Shown: positions 48,501 to 52,084, counted from the stretch's first letter. The stretch: 64,000 nt of DNA from Theristus sp. LFF4_11 (GCA_030248135.1 JASANC010004439.1:20930-84929), one strand, 5' to 3'. Notes: generated by a model not told the origin, from the sequence alone. Translations and numbers: made by a program.

Positions 48501-51428
48501 CAGCTGATTCAATGATGCACAGTAGCACTCGCCAAATGTTTCAACTGAATCGCATTTTCCAATGGTGCAATTGTCCCGTGAGCGCGTTTCTAATTCTTCT
48601 AATTGCCCTTCCAAATTTGCCTTCGAATTTCTCTCAATTGCCCTTCCAAATTAGCATTCGAATTTCTCTCAACTATTCCAGTGGTATTTTTTTAGCATTT
48701 TCATAAATTGTGTTTTTTTTAAAAAAAGCTTCGAACGCACCGCGTGTGCTGTGCGTCTGTCGTATTTCTCTCTGACGGCCGACACGCATTCCTGGAAGTG
48801 CCCGTTGAACTCGGCCATCTCGCTCAGACTGATCTGTGTCTTGCACGCCTGCAAACGTTCAGTGAATATACAGTCAATCTAGCTGATATATGCAACTAGC
48901 TGATTGGTTGGTCATAGCAACTCTCAGCGCGGATTGGTTAATCATGAGGTGTTCTTAGCGCTGATTGGTTGGTCATCACGTCATATTCGCGTCATGTTGC
49001 ATATATTTTTCAGATGGGCTGCAGAAACGGCCTGCCCATGTCCGTAGCATAACATCTTATGGCTTCATTTTAAAACCGACCACAAAAAAACAACACTTCT
49101 AGACATGAGTTGCTGAAAATACAGAGAGTTTATCCGAGAAGAGCCATAATAAAACTTGTGAAATCTACTTGAACCCATCAGACTGATAGACAATCCTAAC
49201 AAAACAGTGAGCCAGGTTGTTCGGTTGAAGCGAAAGTGTCACCGACAAGACAATAAATAAAACGGCGTCACGTCAGACTGAGACCAATTTCTCAAAAGTC
49301 CGGAGTTGATTAGAAAACAGATCCAAGAATTAAGGTGCATGACTGAACACATGTAACAAAGTAACACCAAGTTAGCATACCCAAAACTAGGGCACACTGC
49401 AAACTGTTCGGGTGTCAAAAACAGCGACTCTCACCGGGCAATAATAAACCGGTGTCACATCCGTCCAATGGCGCTGCGCGCGCATCGGCTCCGGACACCA
49501 CCAGCCGGTCGCTTTCAGCTTCGCGAAATGCTGCGGCGTCAATTGATGCGAGAGGAGCGACGAAAAATCGGCCAGCTTCTCGCGGCACGCACGACACTCG
49601 TAAAAAGGCTGCTGTGTCGCGCCGCCGCGTTTCGCCCAGCGATACAAGCGCGCGCGCGCGTTCACGACGCCGGGCAGATCTGGCGCGGCAAAGTTTTTTT
49701 TTGTTACATTCAACCAAACGATTGGAATCGGGAGTGAGCGAGGTTTGCAACTTTGATCGTCTTTGGTGTGTTTGGCGATTTGTGTGAGCCCTTGATTGAA
49801 ATCCGGAAACGTCGCACAGTTCCGCTTTTTTCACGCAAACTAATTCAGCTTTGTCTGAAAATTGAACTGTGTTGTATCGTCGGTCGAGGGGAGACTGCTC
49901 ACACTACGCACCCTTCTTTTTTCGTGGATCTGGATTCTATTGAAACGTGTTTCTTTTGAATAAGTGTGAATTTCCACCACCCTTTTTATGCTAAAAATAA
50001 ACTGAAAATGGTGATTTCAGTCCGGCGCTCAGCGGTGTGGTATAACACCACTGGTGAATTAGGCGCTTGTGTAAACCTGGCCCCTGGTGCCAAACCGCGC
50101 ACCAACCAGGTCGCAGCGACGGATTCCTCTCGAGCAGTTTATGCTCGAGCGACGTACGCAGATGGTGTTGACGTTGACGCTCTGACATGAAACTGTCGAG
50201 CATCGGGCAAAGGCGGCATTTTCGCTCCAACGGTGGCTGATTTTGCGTCGACGCTTGCTTCTTCGCTTTTCGGCGTTTCTTTTTGGGTGACGGAAGAGTC
50301 GGATCGAATTGGGCAGCGGTCGACGACGTCGTTGAGTCGGTTGTTGGTGTTGTTGCTGCTGACTGCGCGTTCGTGTCATCATCGTCGTCGTCCTGAAACA
50401 TTCGTTACGCTCTCTTTTTTTTGCTGAGCGCTTCACGTGCAGGTGTAATAAGTCCATATTTAAGGCCCATTGATGCACGCGCGCGCGCTAATATGAACGC
50501 GCGTACGAATTCGCATATGTTCTAAAACTGAAGCGCGCTGTTTTTTTTGCTTCGTGAATGTGTAGCGAAGTGACGCGCGTCAACCTCCATGAATGGCGCT
50601 TCACTCTGTTATAATAATTTACAGGCCGCGACTGAAGCGTCTCAGATGCGGTTATTGGTGAGTTCACATGCATCAGTGGCTCGAGCGGCCACACCACACA
50701 CCTGTGGCCAGTTTTATAAAAGTGACGAGTCGAGGATTTGAGAAGTTTCACTCACTTTTTTTCGATGCAAAAATGTTTGTCTTTGAAGCTCATGTCTCTA
50801 TTATTTTTTTCAGAATTTGTCAAAGACTAACTTTTGGAACACCCTGGAGTAAAAATGTTCACTTTTCAAAAACTATTCACTTTTGTAGAACTGACCACTG
50901 AAGTGAAAATAACCACAAAATCCTCACCTCTTGCTCATCAACAATCATCAAGCGATCGTCCTGAACCGAGTCGACGCGCGAATGAGATGGCGAACTTTCC
51001 ACATTTGAACCACATTCAGACGCTTCATCCGACAAAAGCCAGATGATTTCATCATCATCATCATCGTCCTCCTCCTCCTGAGGATGATTTGAACCGCTGC
51101 TCAATCGATTTGCACCACCAATCTCATCGTGAGACACTCCTCCCACCAGCGCAAAGTTGAACGGCTGCTGATGGTCCGCTGTCGCCATGGAATGACCGCC
51201 GGTATTGGAATGAATTGAATCGGTTTCTAGCGATTGCGGATCGATTGAACGACGTCGCTCGCTCATCTCAGCTTCTTCAACTGACAGCGGCTGTGCCGGC
51301 TGGTCCGCTTCGGAATGTTCCGGTGCATTTGTGTCGCCGTTGGTGTTCGCCTGTTGTTCGTCGTCCGACAAACTGATGATTTCCCGGTGCGGGTCCGCAC
51401 GCGTTTGCGCGTCACGCTCAGCCATCAT
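8962..51428 (-). CDS. Giant multi-zinc-finger / RRM / Q-rich nuclear protein (gene-level entry; blocks below)
   Basis: About 47 minus-strand exons join in consistent phase from ATG 51428 to stop TGA 8962-8964, about 3,539 codons. Order: acidic N-terminus; five cassettes of three C2H2/C2HC fingers of the U1/matrin type; two RRMs resembling matrin-3/ZNF638 (VVHLLELP...AFVEFES); a poly-Q exon; an RS/RG exon; then Q-, T- and P-rich or charged helical exons; finally a SUMO-interaction-like motif and a basic tail. Candidate SIMs include IISLSDDE, VVDLTT, PLLDMT and LIEISDDE. Nuclear location and RNA binding are inferred from this make-up. I do not recognise a specific orthologue. The join across the 10,376-bp intron 32252-21877, which contains both transporter genes, is phase-compatible (0/0) but unproven, so two adjacent genes remain possible. 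A candidate polyadenylation signal AATAAA lies at 8654-8659 on the minus strand. Confidence 0.68.
9229..9323. mobile_element. Palindromic MITE, family P3
   Basis: GGGCATTCATGAAGCAGTAT ... ATACTGCTGCATGAATACC. Confidence 0.75.
9430..9594 (-). CDS. Giant gene acidic exon with SIM-like motif
   Basis: TTACAG|CTGTCC to CAG|GTTGTG, 55 codons. Starts LSGAHDELIELPMDLEGD and contains SPVSDSDSQ. The LIELPMD core with flanking acid is SIM-like. Confidence 0.7.
10037..10095 (-). CDS. Giant gene short exon
   Basis: TTTCAG|GTCAAA to GTC|GTTAGT, 19 complete codons (QSVPNRVWPATS...). If the GTTAGT donor were not used, the frame would stop at once and give an alternative C-terminus. Confidence 0.65.
10207..10427 (-). 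CDS. Giant gene exon
   Basis: AATCAG|ATACGG (phase 2) to GCAG|GTTGGG. Reads YGHEKLSVHSQRLLEQ, an A/G/S/P-rich middle, and ENLLRVAQTRAISELEG. An in-frame ATG 23 bases upstream is an alternative acceptor context, but phase 2 fits only this one. Confidence 0.72.
10520..10770 (-). CDS. Giant gene exon
   Basis: TTCCAG|CAACAG to CG|GTGAGT. Helix AELAKLELQKRLQREQ, two TGTPAxPV repeats, then MAEQLQHQAAQLRALMEEAQ. Confidence 0.75.
11090..11443 (-). CDS. Giant gene exon
   Basis: GATCAG|GTGCAC to TTG|GTCAGT, 118 codons. Helix VLQEVLEQRRLIQ, polar middle, helix ALQLQHKARELLLAELARRQ. Phase 0 both sides. Confidence 0.75.
11486..11646. mobile_element. Palindromic MITE, family P1
   Basis: Occupies most of the 235-bp intron between giant-gene exons 11679-11818 and 11090-11443. 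Confidence 0.8.
11679..11818 (-). CDS. Giant gene exon
   Basis: CTCCAG|ACAGCC to ATG|GTACGG. Reads SALERWLNEEIAAIG and SDPLENTQRM, a compact conserved-looking motif that I cannot assign. The following 235-bp intron is mostly MITE 11486-11646. Confidence 0.75.
12134..12294. mobile_element. CG-rich inverted-repeat element, copy 1
   Basis: TTAAGCGCCATTCATGGAG start and GCGCGCGTGCATGAATGGGC end with GAAGCGCG units. Inverted relative of 50461-50604. Confidence 0.6.
12380..12543 (-). CDS. Giant gene coiled-coil exon
   Basis: CTGCAG|ATATCT to ACCG|GTTAGC. Fifty-four complete codons of a charged helix: REHPDVLEQCQERLL, EEQRRRSEAAAKLAEQQQ. The upstream intron contains two tandem copies of a MITE. 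Confidence 0.76.
12632..12812. mobile_element. Two tandem P3-like elements
   Basis: Two near-identical units of about 95 bases (GTTCATGAATGCAGCCGTAT start, GCTAAATGAACTTCACGAAC end) side by side in one intron. Confidence 0.75.
12842..13764 (-). CDS. Giant gene exons 13668-13764 and 12842-13028
   Basis: First: 32 codons, PDEGVLRKLLKHAPD, donor T|GTGCGT. Second: KDGPWVSEQVRLLSDTLQRM, a basic linker, and TETQHAVRQLEKSMKQAVYD, amphipathic helices. Phases 1 and 2 agree with both neighbours. A TTTA microsatellite and a short repeat (13500-13590) lie in the intron. Confidence 0.76.
13038..13092. repeat. (TTTA)n microsatellite
   Basis: TTTA units with one TTTG variant, 10 bases upstream of a giant-gene acceptor on the minus strand. 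Confidence 0.9.
13822..13961. repeat. Short interspersed repeat, GTTCGCTGATG type
   Basis: About 140 bases with GTTCGCTG / CAGCGAAC ends and a hairpin-rich centre (GGTGTCCGTCGCACTGACGA). Copies at 43968-44108 and 56691-56831; distant relatives at 13500-13590 and 42672-42775. Confidence 0.75.
14045..14820 (-). CDS. Giant gene long P/T/A-rich exon with SIM
   Basis: TTCCAG|GCCTAT to GAG|GTAAAC, 258 codons in phase. Basic start (SRLAEKNERKSKKRPPKTPE), long P/T/A-rich middle with a poly-T run, then SVSEIVQRTLALLG and VVDLTT near the end. VVDLTT is a textbook SUMO-interacting core. Confidence 0.8.
15433..15541 (-). CDS. Giant gene short P-rich exon
   Basis: TTTCAG|TACCCA to ACAG|GTACAG, 36 codons plus one base: YPPGLEPQPVPPS... 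then DDWNAKVDKFLQTT. Confidence 0.72.
15816..15922. mobile_element. Small palindromic MITE, GTTTATACC type
   Basis: Arms AAAGGC[C]CGTTTATACC and complement with a CACGTCGACGTG centre. A half element of the same type is at about 38868-38883. Confidence 0.7.
16008..16415 (-). CDS. Giant gene S/T-rich exon
   Basis: TTTCAG|GAAATG to TTT|GTAACA, 136 codons, phase 0 on both sides. Starts EMNAILGTSATERRRKSPEK, then T/A/S-rich, ending VGRALTEWRQLCIRRF. Confidence 0.74.
17465..17663. mobile_element. Palindromic MITE, family P1
   Basis: Contains a small tandem ACAAAATATAT insertion near the left end. 31 bases from the donor of exon 17694-18001. Confidence 0.8.
17694..18001 (-). CDS. Giant gene poly-T exon
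   Basis: GATCTAG|CACACG to ATG|GTCGGG. In the phase set by the neighbours the CAA/ACA array is read as poly-threonine; another frame would give poly-Q. The C-terminal half is PPPSSAVLSQLTEPSK. MITE 17465-17663 lies 31 bases downstream of the donor. Confidence 0.72.
18078..18347 (-). CDS. Giant gene exon
   Basis: CTTTCAG|AATCCG to GATG|GTTAGC, phases 1 and 1, 89 complete codons. Acidic and S/T-rich with VTAMLKAKGFPVESS and ERIDETVSYLGAEEQ. No domain recognised. Confidence 0.74.
18657..19407 (-). CDS. Giant gene exons 19226-19407 and 18657-18765
   Basis: The first is T-rich, then DVDELLACLANSTD and a helix (LVNAMKARDIAQQ). The second is a pure charged helix (LAKHDELLEKARKQ, LERERLEMKQ). Phase 0 join. 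The acceptor of the second (TTTAG at 18766-18770) coincides with the end of an inverted-repeat MITE. Confidence 0.74.
18767..18862. mobile_element. Palindromic MITE, family P3, at a 3' splice site
   Basis: AAGCGGCATTCATGAAGCAG ... ACTGCTTCGTGAATGCCCG. On the minus strand its end reads GCCGCTTTAG, which is the acceptor of exon 18657-18765. Confidence 0.75.
19646..20008 (-). CDS. Giant gene second poly-Q exon
   Basis: GTTGCAG|AAGAAG to CAGG|GTACGT. Starts EEGEIIAHDE and MVIEDSSDN, the latter SIM-like. Then follow a poly-Q tract, two related units (PPVSYNQQIAQ and PPVCYSQQIAQ, each followed by Q) and a proline/methionine-rich end. Confidence 0.76.
20119..20361 (-). CDS. Giant gene S/T-rich exon
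   Basis: TTCGCAG|CGACCT to CGTG|GTGAGT, phases 1 and 1. Threonine/serine-rich with a helix TTEDLRKVLNQLSSFAKGDK and a poly-T run. No domain recognised. Confidence 0.72.
20579..21045. mobile_element. TACCGTATTACC inverted-repeat element with G/C runs
   Basis: Ends TACCGTATTACCTCTA / TAGAGGTAATACGGTA, inside which lie runs of CCCCCC and GGGGGG. It begins at intron position +4 of the giant-gene donor at 21049. Confidence 0.8.
21049..21876 (-). CDS. Giant gene, two helical/Y-Q-rich exons
   Basis: Exon 21658-21876 starts PTSYQSHSSS and ends in a charged helix (EMMEKEREFRRLQRQ...). Exon 21049-21349 continues the helix (AELQRQAAQRQRQ, YEQEMARAL) and ends in a Y/G/A-rich tail. Donor of the first is AAG|GTGCAT; CGT|GTTTGG twelve bases later is an alternative. 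The intron between them holds MITE 21393-21574. A G-run element starts at intron position +4 after 21049. Confidence 0.76.
21393..21574. mobile_element. Palindromic MITE, family P2
   Basis: CAGTCCATCTGG...CCAGACGGACTG flanked by TA. Subterminal CTGATTGGTTGGCTGCACAC and complement. Fills most of a 308-bp intron. Confidence 0.8.
22102..22272 (+). repeat. tRNA-derived SINE
   Basis: CCTGGTGGTAGCGCGTTACA, GGATCGAGCCCC, GCCTAAAATCGC, then an AACAACAGCAAC tail. Confidence 0.75.
22273..23366. other. Region before transporter A
   Basis: No gene or repeat recognised. Presumably holds the promoter of transporter A; no convincing core element seen. Confidence 0.4.
23367..26379 (+). CDS. SLC16-like MFS transporter, tandem copy A
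   Basis: Predicted 12-helix major-facilitator carrier resembling monocarboxylate transporters (SLC16). Exons: 23367-23592, 23878-23969, 24089-24198, 24349-24709, 24793-24901, 25122-25298, 26033-26379; phases agree and give 473 residues. The N-terminus has KDGPRAW, matching the SLC16 DG-x-x-[AG]-W signature before helix 1. Later marks are GVGCG (helix 4), a charged loop with MKDLFDW between helices 6 and 7, and GQGTVCAIVPVMFVEVFG before helices 11-12. Exon 5 must use the TAG acceptor at 24790-24792, because the upstream CAG would put TAG in frame. A strong acceptor-like taatttcag lies 7 nt before the ATG, so an upstream exon, or trans-splicing, is possible. The ATG corresponds to an ATA codon in copy B. 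Intron 6 holds a tract nearly devoid of C. The exact substrate cannot be told. Confidence 0.9.
25575..25905. other. Tract almost without C on the plus strand
   Basis: About 330 bases of T, G and A homopolymers with only a few C. Intronic in transporter A. Confidence 0.85.
26380..27440. other. Spacer between the two transporters
   Basis: AT-rich, no feature recognised. Confidence 0.4.
27441..30174 (+). CDS. SLC16-like MFS transporter, tandem copy B
   Basis: Paralogue of copy A with the same intron positions and phases. Exons: 27441-27722, 27859-28081, 28293-28384, 28476-28585, 28671-29049, 29122-29230, 29424-29597, 29891-30174; phases agree and give 550 residues. The membrane core is about 60-65% identical to copy A over the longest exon by hand count. 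It differs by a separate 94-residue hydrophilic N-terminal exon (27441-27722), which is the least certain part; a small extra exon after 27776 is possible. The signature before helix 1 is KDGLKAW. The family pattern VELFGERRLHRAYG joins directly to GMSFFVVGVCLLAVP with no exon missing. The C-terminal tail is basic and ends TPTTES. Head-to-tail placement 1.06 kb after copy A, with matching introns, points to tandem duplication. Confidence 0.87.
30225..30410. repeat. Tandem duplication of about 93 bases
   Basis: Two adjacent copies of a unit starting CCGAATTTTTAGCTTTT and ending GCGTTCACGTATTA, just after transporter B. Confidence 0.85.
30680..30910. repeat. Interspersed repeat, TTTCTGCAAATTT type
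   Basis: Several TTTCTGCAAAT units and a TGAGCATC/GATGCTCA hairpin. Nearly identical to 63778-64000; a diverged fragment lies at 31715-31810. Confidence 0.8.
30911..31640 (-). pseudogene. Possible gene remnant or unassigned exons
   Basis: Two minus-strand segments have protein-like composition in different frames: VHKFVVELVENLSNLFED near 31390-31300, and LPYLHLFYSSILPGKG... to a stop near 31020. No family recognised and the frame shift between them is unexplained. Could be extra exons of the giant gene, a decayed gene or chance. Confidence 0.25.
31887..32052. mobile_element. Palindromic MITE, family P1, diverged
   Basis: Right half clear (CCAACCAATCAGCTGATTGC ... TTTAGAGTTTGACTG), left end degraded. 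Confidence 0.6.
32253..32732 (-). CDS. Giant gene RS/RG-rich exon
   Basis: 160 codons, CTCCAG|AGCGCG to GAG|GTGAGA. Contains SSDRDGRRRGGDRSRDRTTG, a GRPRGRQREGRDSRDYSRR run and PRSRTRTQE, typical of splicing-associated RS/RGG regions. Last exon before the 10.4-kb intron. It has no stop, so the gene must continue. Confidence 0.8.
33023..33160 (-). CDS. Giant gene basic exon
   Basis: Forty-six codons, CTTTTTAG|GCCGTA to GAG|GTGAGT, phase 0 on both sides. Lysine/arginine/glutamine-rich (AEKQLKKRQADE..., NKRARANEKQQ), compatible with a nuclear localisation signal. A MITE starts 8 bases upstream of the acceptor AG. Confidence 0.75.
33170..33330. mobile_element. MITE, TGACGTCA family, copy 1 (internally deleted)
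   Basis: TATGACCTATTTTTTCAAAC start and GTCCGGACACGTTTGAATAA end, with inner AAATGACGTCATTT arms. Starts 8 bases from the acceptor of exon 33023-33160. Confidence 0.7.
33488..33553. repeat. (CAA)n microsatellite
   Basis: About 22 AAC/CAA triplets, intronic. Confidence 0.95.
33564..37410 (-). CDS. Zinc-finger cassette 5 (exons B5, A5, S5)
   Basis: B5 37288-37410: CTLC-x12-HLKRLEH, ending SLRPG (donor G|GTTGGT). A5 36578-36783: LYHF..., CRVC-x17-HQLSNEH, ending LHYCT|GTAGGA. S5 33564-33638: V-C-x14-H-x5-H, completing C-T-|-V-C. The A5-S5 intron is 2.9 kb and contains the 1.37-kb element with the TTTG array. S5 is followed by a CAA/TTG microsatellite inside the next intron. Confidence 0.82.
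34755..36119. mobile_element. 1.37-kb inverted-repeat element with TA flanks
   Basis: Ends AAGGCGCGTTTAGCAATT and its complement, flanked by TA. Subterminal repeats of CACGCGAATTAGAATTTCGT type occur many times in both orientations near both ends. The middle holds the TTTG microsatellite. Lies in the cassette 5 intron. Confidence 0.75.
35269..35440. repeat. (TTTG)n microsatellite, about 43 units
   Basis: Nearly perfect tetranucleotide array ending in two CTTG variants. Confidence 0.98.
37679..37866 (+). repeat. tRNA-derived SINE
   Basis: CTCGTGGCCTGGTGGTAG, GGGGATCGAGCCCCGCC, ATCGCCTAAAATGCC, ACAACAACG tail. In the intron before cassette 5. Confidence 0.75.
37898..38528 (-). CDS. Giant gene poly-Q / P-rich exon
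   Basis: Acceptor TTCCAG|CCACCA, phase 0; donor ACCA|GTGCGT, phase 1. It encodes Q-rich arrays interrupted by P (38167-38500), then a proline-rich segment and EETPLLDMTAP, a SIM-like motif. The minus strand is also open in another frame as poly-N/H. I prefer Q because it fits both flanking phases and gives the ordered P-rich and SIM-like end. Confidence 0.8.
38167..38500. repeat. CAA/CAG-rich triplet array (poly-Q coding)
   Basis: Minus-strand mixture of CAA, CAG and CCA codons; mixed codons should stabilise its length. Confidence 0.9.
38867..38883. mobile_element. MITE end of the GTTTATACC type beside RRM2 donor
   Basis: GGTATAAACGGGCGTTT. On the minus strand it starts at intron position +4. 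The opposite end was not resolved. Confidence 0.5.
38887..39708 (-). CDS. NPQK-repeat exon and RRM2 (two exons)
   Basis: Exon 39230-39708 encodes a degenerate repeat around QNPQKAA (about eight units), then SFVVKVHLAKTTMD and the first RRM half, ending FGTVAAATFKDRCT. Exon 38887-38988 supplies AFIEYKASADAAKF.... The intron again falls right before AF[VI]E, as in RRM1. A MITE end lies 13 bases upstream of the first acceptor, another about 12 bases after its donor, and a third starts at intron position +4 after 38887. Confidence 0.82.
39058..39218. mobile_element. Palindromic MITE, family P1
   Basis: Left end CAGTCGAGGTTCTC; right end GATTCCCTATAATAATTC, about 12 bases from the donor of exon 39230-39708. 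Confidence 0.7.
39721..39988. mobile_element. P3 MITE interrupted by about 190 bases
   Basis: Left arm GGGCATTCATGAAGTA at 39722, right arm TACTTCATGAATGGCGC at about 39967-39984; the middle is unrelated sequence. Confidence 0.6.
40077..40152 (-). CDS. Giant gene short exon between the RRMs
   Basis: TTTTTCAG|AATTAT to ACAT|GTATGT, 25 codons plus one base. Reads NYTDFTAQNAANRTT.... It is needed to move from phase 0 (end of RRM1) to phase 1 (start of the NPQK exon); without it the downstream frame closes. Confidence 0.6.
40254..40428. mobile_element. Palindromic MITE, family P1
   Basis: Right end TAGAGTTCGACCG reaches the donor region of the second RRM1 exon. Core carries GGTGGAGTCTCTGTCC as in the copy at 46081. 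Confidence 0.75.
40435..41050 (-). CDS. RRM1, matrin-3-like, split over two exons
   Basis: First half in exon 40934-41101 (VVHLLELP...FCRPFGKLTRLLVKNRQ), second half in 40435-40578 (AFVEFESSASAKRML...). The pattern of a beta-1 strand, an aromatic-poor RNP2 and an AF[VI]E[FY] strand is that of the RRMs in matrin-3, RBM20 and ZNF638. The phase 0 intron lies immediately before AFVEF. Two donors are possible at the end: TCG|GTCAGT (40441) or AGT|GTAAGC (40435); both are phase 0. A MITE begins just beyond. Confidence 0.85.
40934..42290 (-). CDS. Zinc-finger cassette 4 (exons B4, A4, S4) leading into RRM1
   Basis: B4 42153-42290: CTMC-x12-HNASLEH, ending TLRPG (donor G|GTATGA). A4 41410-41612: FHYV..., CRVC-x16-HQMSPVH, ending VVYFCM|GTTCGT. 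S4 40934-41101: starts N-C-D and continues to THQC, then runs without a break into the first RRM half. A repeat end (41950-42145 family) lies next to the B4 donor. Confidence 0.84.
41945..42148. repeat. Interspersed repeat with GGAAACTAGTTTC arms
   Basis: Shares CAGACGTAGAAAGGAAACTA, TATGTGGCAAT and CCAATTTTGAATTCCCGCGT with 46735-46970. Shorter or diverged relatives at 45085-45160, 17268-17455 and 16640-16790. Confidence 0.65.
42878..43130 (-). CDS. Giant gene linker exon after cassette 3
   Basis: Eighty-four codons plus one base, from CTAG|GCACGA to CAAG|GTGCGG. Low-complexity Q/S/T/P/A residues with H, such as QAQAQMS, ending TPQLGGSKQ. Phase 1 donor fits B4. No domain recognised. Confidence 0.75.
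43428..44476 (-). CDS. Zinc-finger cassette 3 (exons B3, A3, S3)
   Basis: B3 44357-44476: CELC-x11-H-x5-H, ending TLQPG (donor G|GTGTGC). A3 43718-43920: QFRF..., CRVC-x13-HQMCRQH, ending VYYCS|GTACGT. S3 43428-43508: I-C-x12-H-x4-C, then NVILKD. Same exon phases as the other cassettes. The B3-A3 intron carries a short repeat at 43968-44108. Confidence 0.85.
43968..44108. repeat. Short interspersed repeat, GTTCGCTGATG type
   Basis: Close copy of 13822-13961, in the B3-A3 intron. Confidence 0.75.
44130..44189. mobile_element. P3 fragment
   Basis: GTATTTAGTGACGCATAG and a small hairpin TTCATGAAAAACCATGAA. Confidence 0.45.
44814..45036 (-). CDS. Giant gene linker exon after cassette 2
   Basis: Seventy-four codons plus one base from CAG|GAAGCC to G|GTGAGC (a weaker GTGGTG donor sits 3 bases upstream). 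Begins EATTLLSFIAQTHRHG, then is polar and proline-rich. Phase 1 donor matches the cassette 3 acceptor. Confidence 0.75.
45571..47602 (-). CDS. Zinc-finger cassette 2 (exons B2, A2, S2)
   Basis: B2 47489-47602: CETC-x9-H-x6-H, ending SFRP (donor C|GTTTGT). A2 46248-46465: KLYRF..., CRAC-x12-HQLTVEH, ending LVYCG|GTCCGT. S2 45571-45726: R-C-x14-H-x6-C, so the finger is again split inside C-x-|-x-C. A transposon end lies about 4 bases upstream of the A2 acceptor (TTCAG at 46466-46470). Confidence 0.84.
46081..46226. mobile_element. Palindromic MITE, family P1, right end lost
   Basis: CAGTCGACCTTTAAATTATA start with TA flank. The copy breaks off near 46226, 22 bases before exon A2. Confidence 0.65.
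46469..46654. mobile_element. Short relative of the AAGGCGCGTTTAGC element
   Basis: Left end AAGGCGCGTTTAGCGATTAG, right end close to its complement (TTTCCGCCTT). Contains the same CGCACGGGATTTAGAACGAC blocks. Its left end touches the cassette A2 acceptor. A further diverged relative lies at about 4180-4320. Confidence 0.65.
46735..46970. repeat. Interspersed repeat with GGAAACTAGTTTC arms
   Basis: As 41945-42148, with an internal duplication of GTGGCAATTCAAA. Confidence 0.65.
46972..47142. mobile_element. Palindromic MITE, family P2
   Basis: Inverted AGCTGATTGGCTGGTTGCAC arms and right end CCAGATAGACTG; left end fused to another repeat. Confidence 0.7.
47658..47898. mobile_element. Palindromic MITE, family P1, with duplicated right end
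   Basis: TA-flanked; the right TTATAATTTAGAGTT segment is repeated with an AT-rich insert. Confidence 0.7.
48015..48245. mobile_element. MITE, TGACGTCA family, copy 2
   Basis: TTTATTCAAACGTGTCCGGA start; GGGACACGTTTAAAAAAAAC end; inner AAATGACGTCATTT arms. Inverted relative to copy 1. Confidence 0.75.
48271..48376 (-). CDS. Giant gene linker exon after cassette 1
   Basis: Thirty-five codons plus one base between acceptor CCAG and donor G|GTTGGT. It reads VKKYRSAIQIVRLIGG... and ends ITIDDAPLSVAGD. A short beta-rich segment; no family recognised. Phases 0 and 1 fit the neighbours. Confidence 0.7.
48741..50392 (-). CDS. Zinc-finger cassette 1 (exons B1, A1, S1)
   Basis: B1 50107-50392: basic KKKRRKAKKQ stretch, then CRLC...HHLRTSLEH, ending SLRPG with donor G|GTTGGT (phase 1). 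A1 49435-49679: LYRW..., CRAC-x12-HQLTPQH, ending VYYCP|GTGAGA (phase 0). S1 48741-48848: starts A-C-K and carries H-x3-C. The finger C-P-|-A-C-x12-H-x3-C is therefore completed only when A1 is spliced to S1. Spacing fits U1-like and C2HC zinc fingers. Intervening sequence includes MITE 48871-49021. Confidence 0.85.
48871..49021. mobile_element. Palindromic MITE, family P2-like
   Basis: CAGTCAATCTAGCTGATAT start with TA flank; three CTGATTGGTTGGTCAT-type units; end 22 bases upstream of the S1 acceptor. Confidence 0.65.
50461..50604. mobile_element. CG-rich inverted-repeat element, copy 2
   Basis: AAGGCCCATTGATGCACGCG start and CTCCATGAATGGCGCTTCA end, mirror of the copy at 12134. Confidence 0.6.
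50928..51428 (-). CDS. Giant gene exon 1: acidic N-terminus with two SIM-like motifs
   Basis: Open from ATG (MMAERD; two adjacent Met codons at 51428 and 51425) to donor GAG|GTGAGG, 167 codons. It is rich in S, D, E and Q. EIISLSDDE near residue 20 and a poly-D run leading into EIIWLLSDE near residue 125 are hydrophobic cores flanked by acid, the pattern of SUMO-interacting motifs. The upstream in-frame ATGs are closed by a stop, which supports this start. Confidence 0.8.
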
Positions 51429-52084
51429 TCCATTATTGTCATTTTTTTTATTTTTTGACTGTTCACATTCCGTTTGTTTATGTTGTGTTTTCTTATTACT
51501 GTATTGTATTTTCTAAAGACCAAAAAGTTCGTGCAGAGGCGTCGATATGGGAGTGTGTGGGGTGTATCTGGGGATGTTAAAAAGTGTGCTTAATCAACCA
51601 GGGAGTTCGAAGAACCACATTCGATATGCAAGCGCCTCCCGAATGACTCCCGTATGGCGGAACTTTCCAAATTTTGTTTGGGTGACCTCATTTACCCCTT
51701 TTCCAAACCGTACCATGCCTCTTCTTTGTTTTTGAAAACACCCATCCATACCGGCTTGAAATTCGATCAATTCTGATGATGTCGCGACGACAGGACACGA
51801 AACAGCAACCAGACAACGTTGCGCTTGCAAACGGAGCAGCACGGACGGTCAGAATTTAGATTGCGATGCGAGGCGAATTGCCACCTTAACTGCATCGGAA
51901 ATGGTAAGCCAAGCTGTGGAAGTGGAACGCTCAAAAACTTTATCGCAGAAGTTGTCGAAGCCTAAAATCAGTCGGTGTACTCGGTAAAACGTTCCAAAAT
52001 CGATTGCTGACGGTTTTACGAGGTAATATCAAAGAAAATTTTTCTTGAACTTTCGAAAAATTGTGCCAAAATTAAGGCTTTCAG

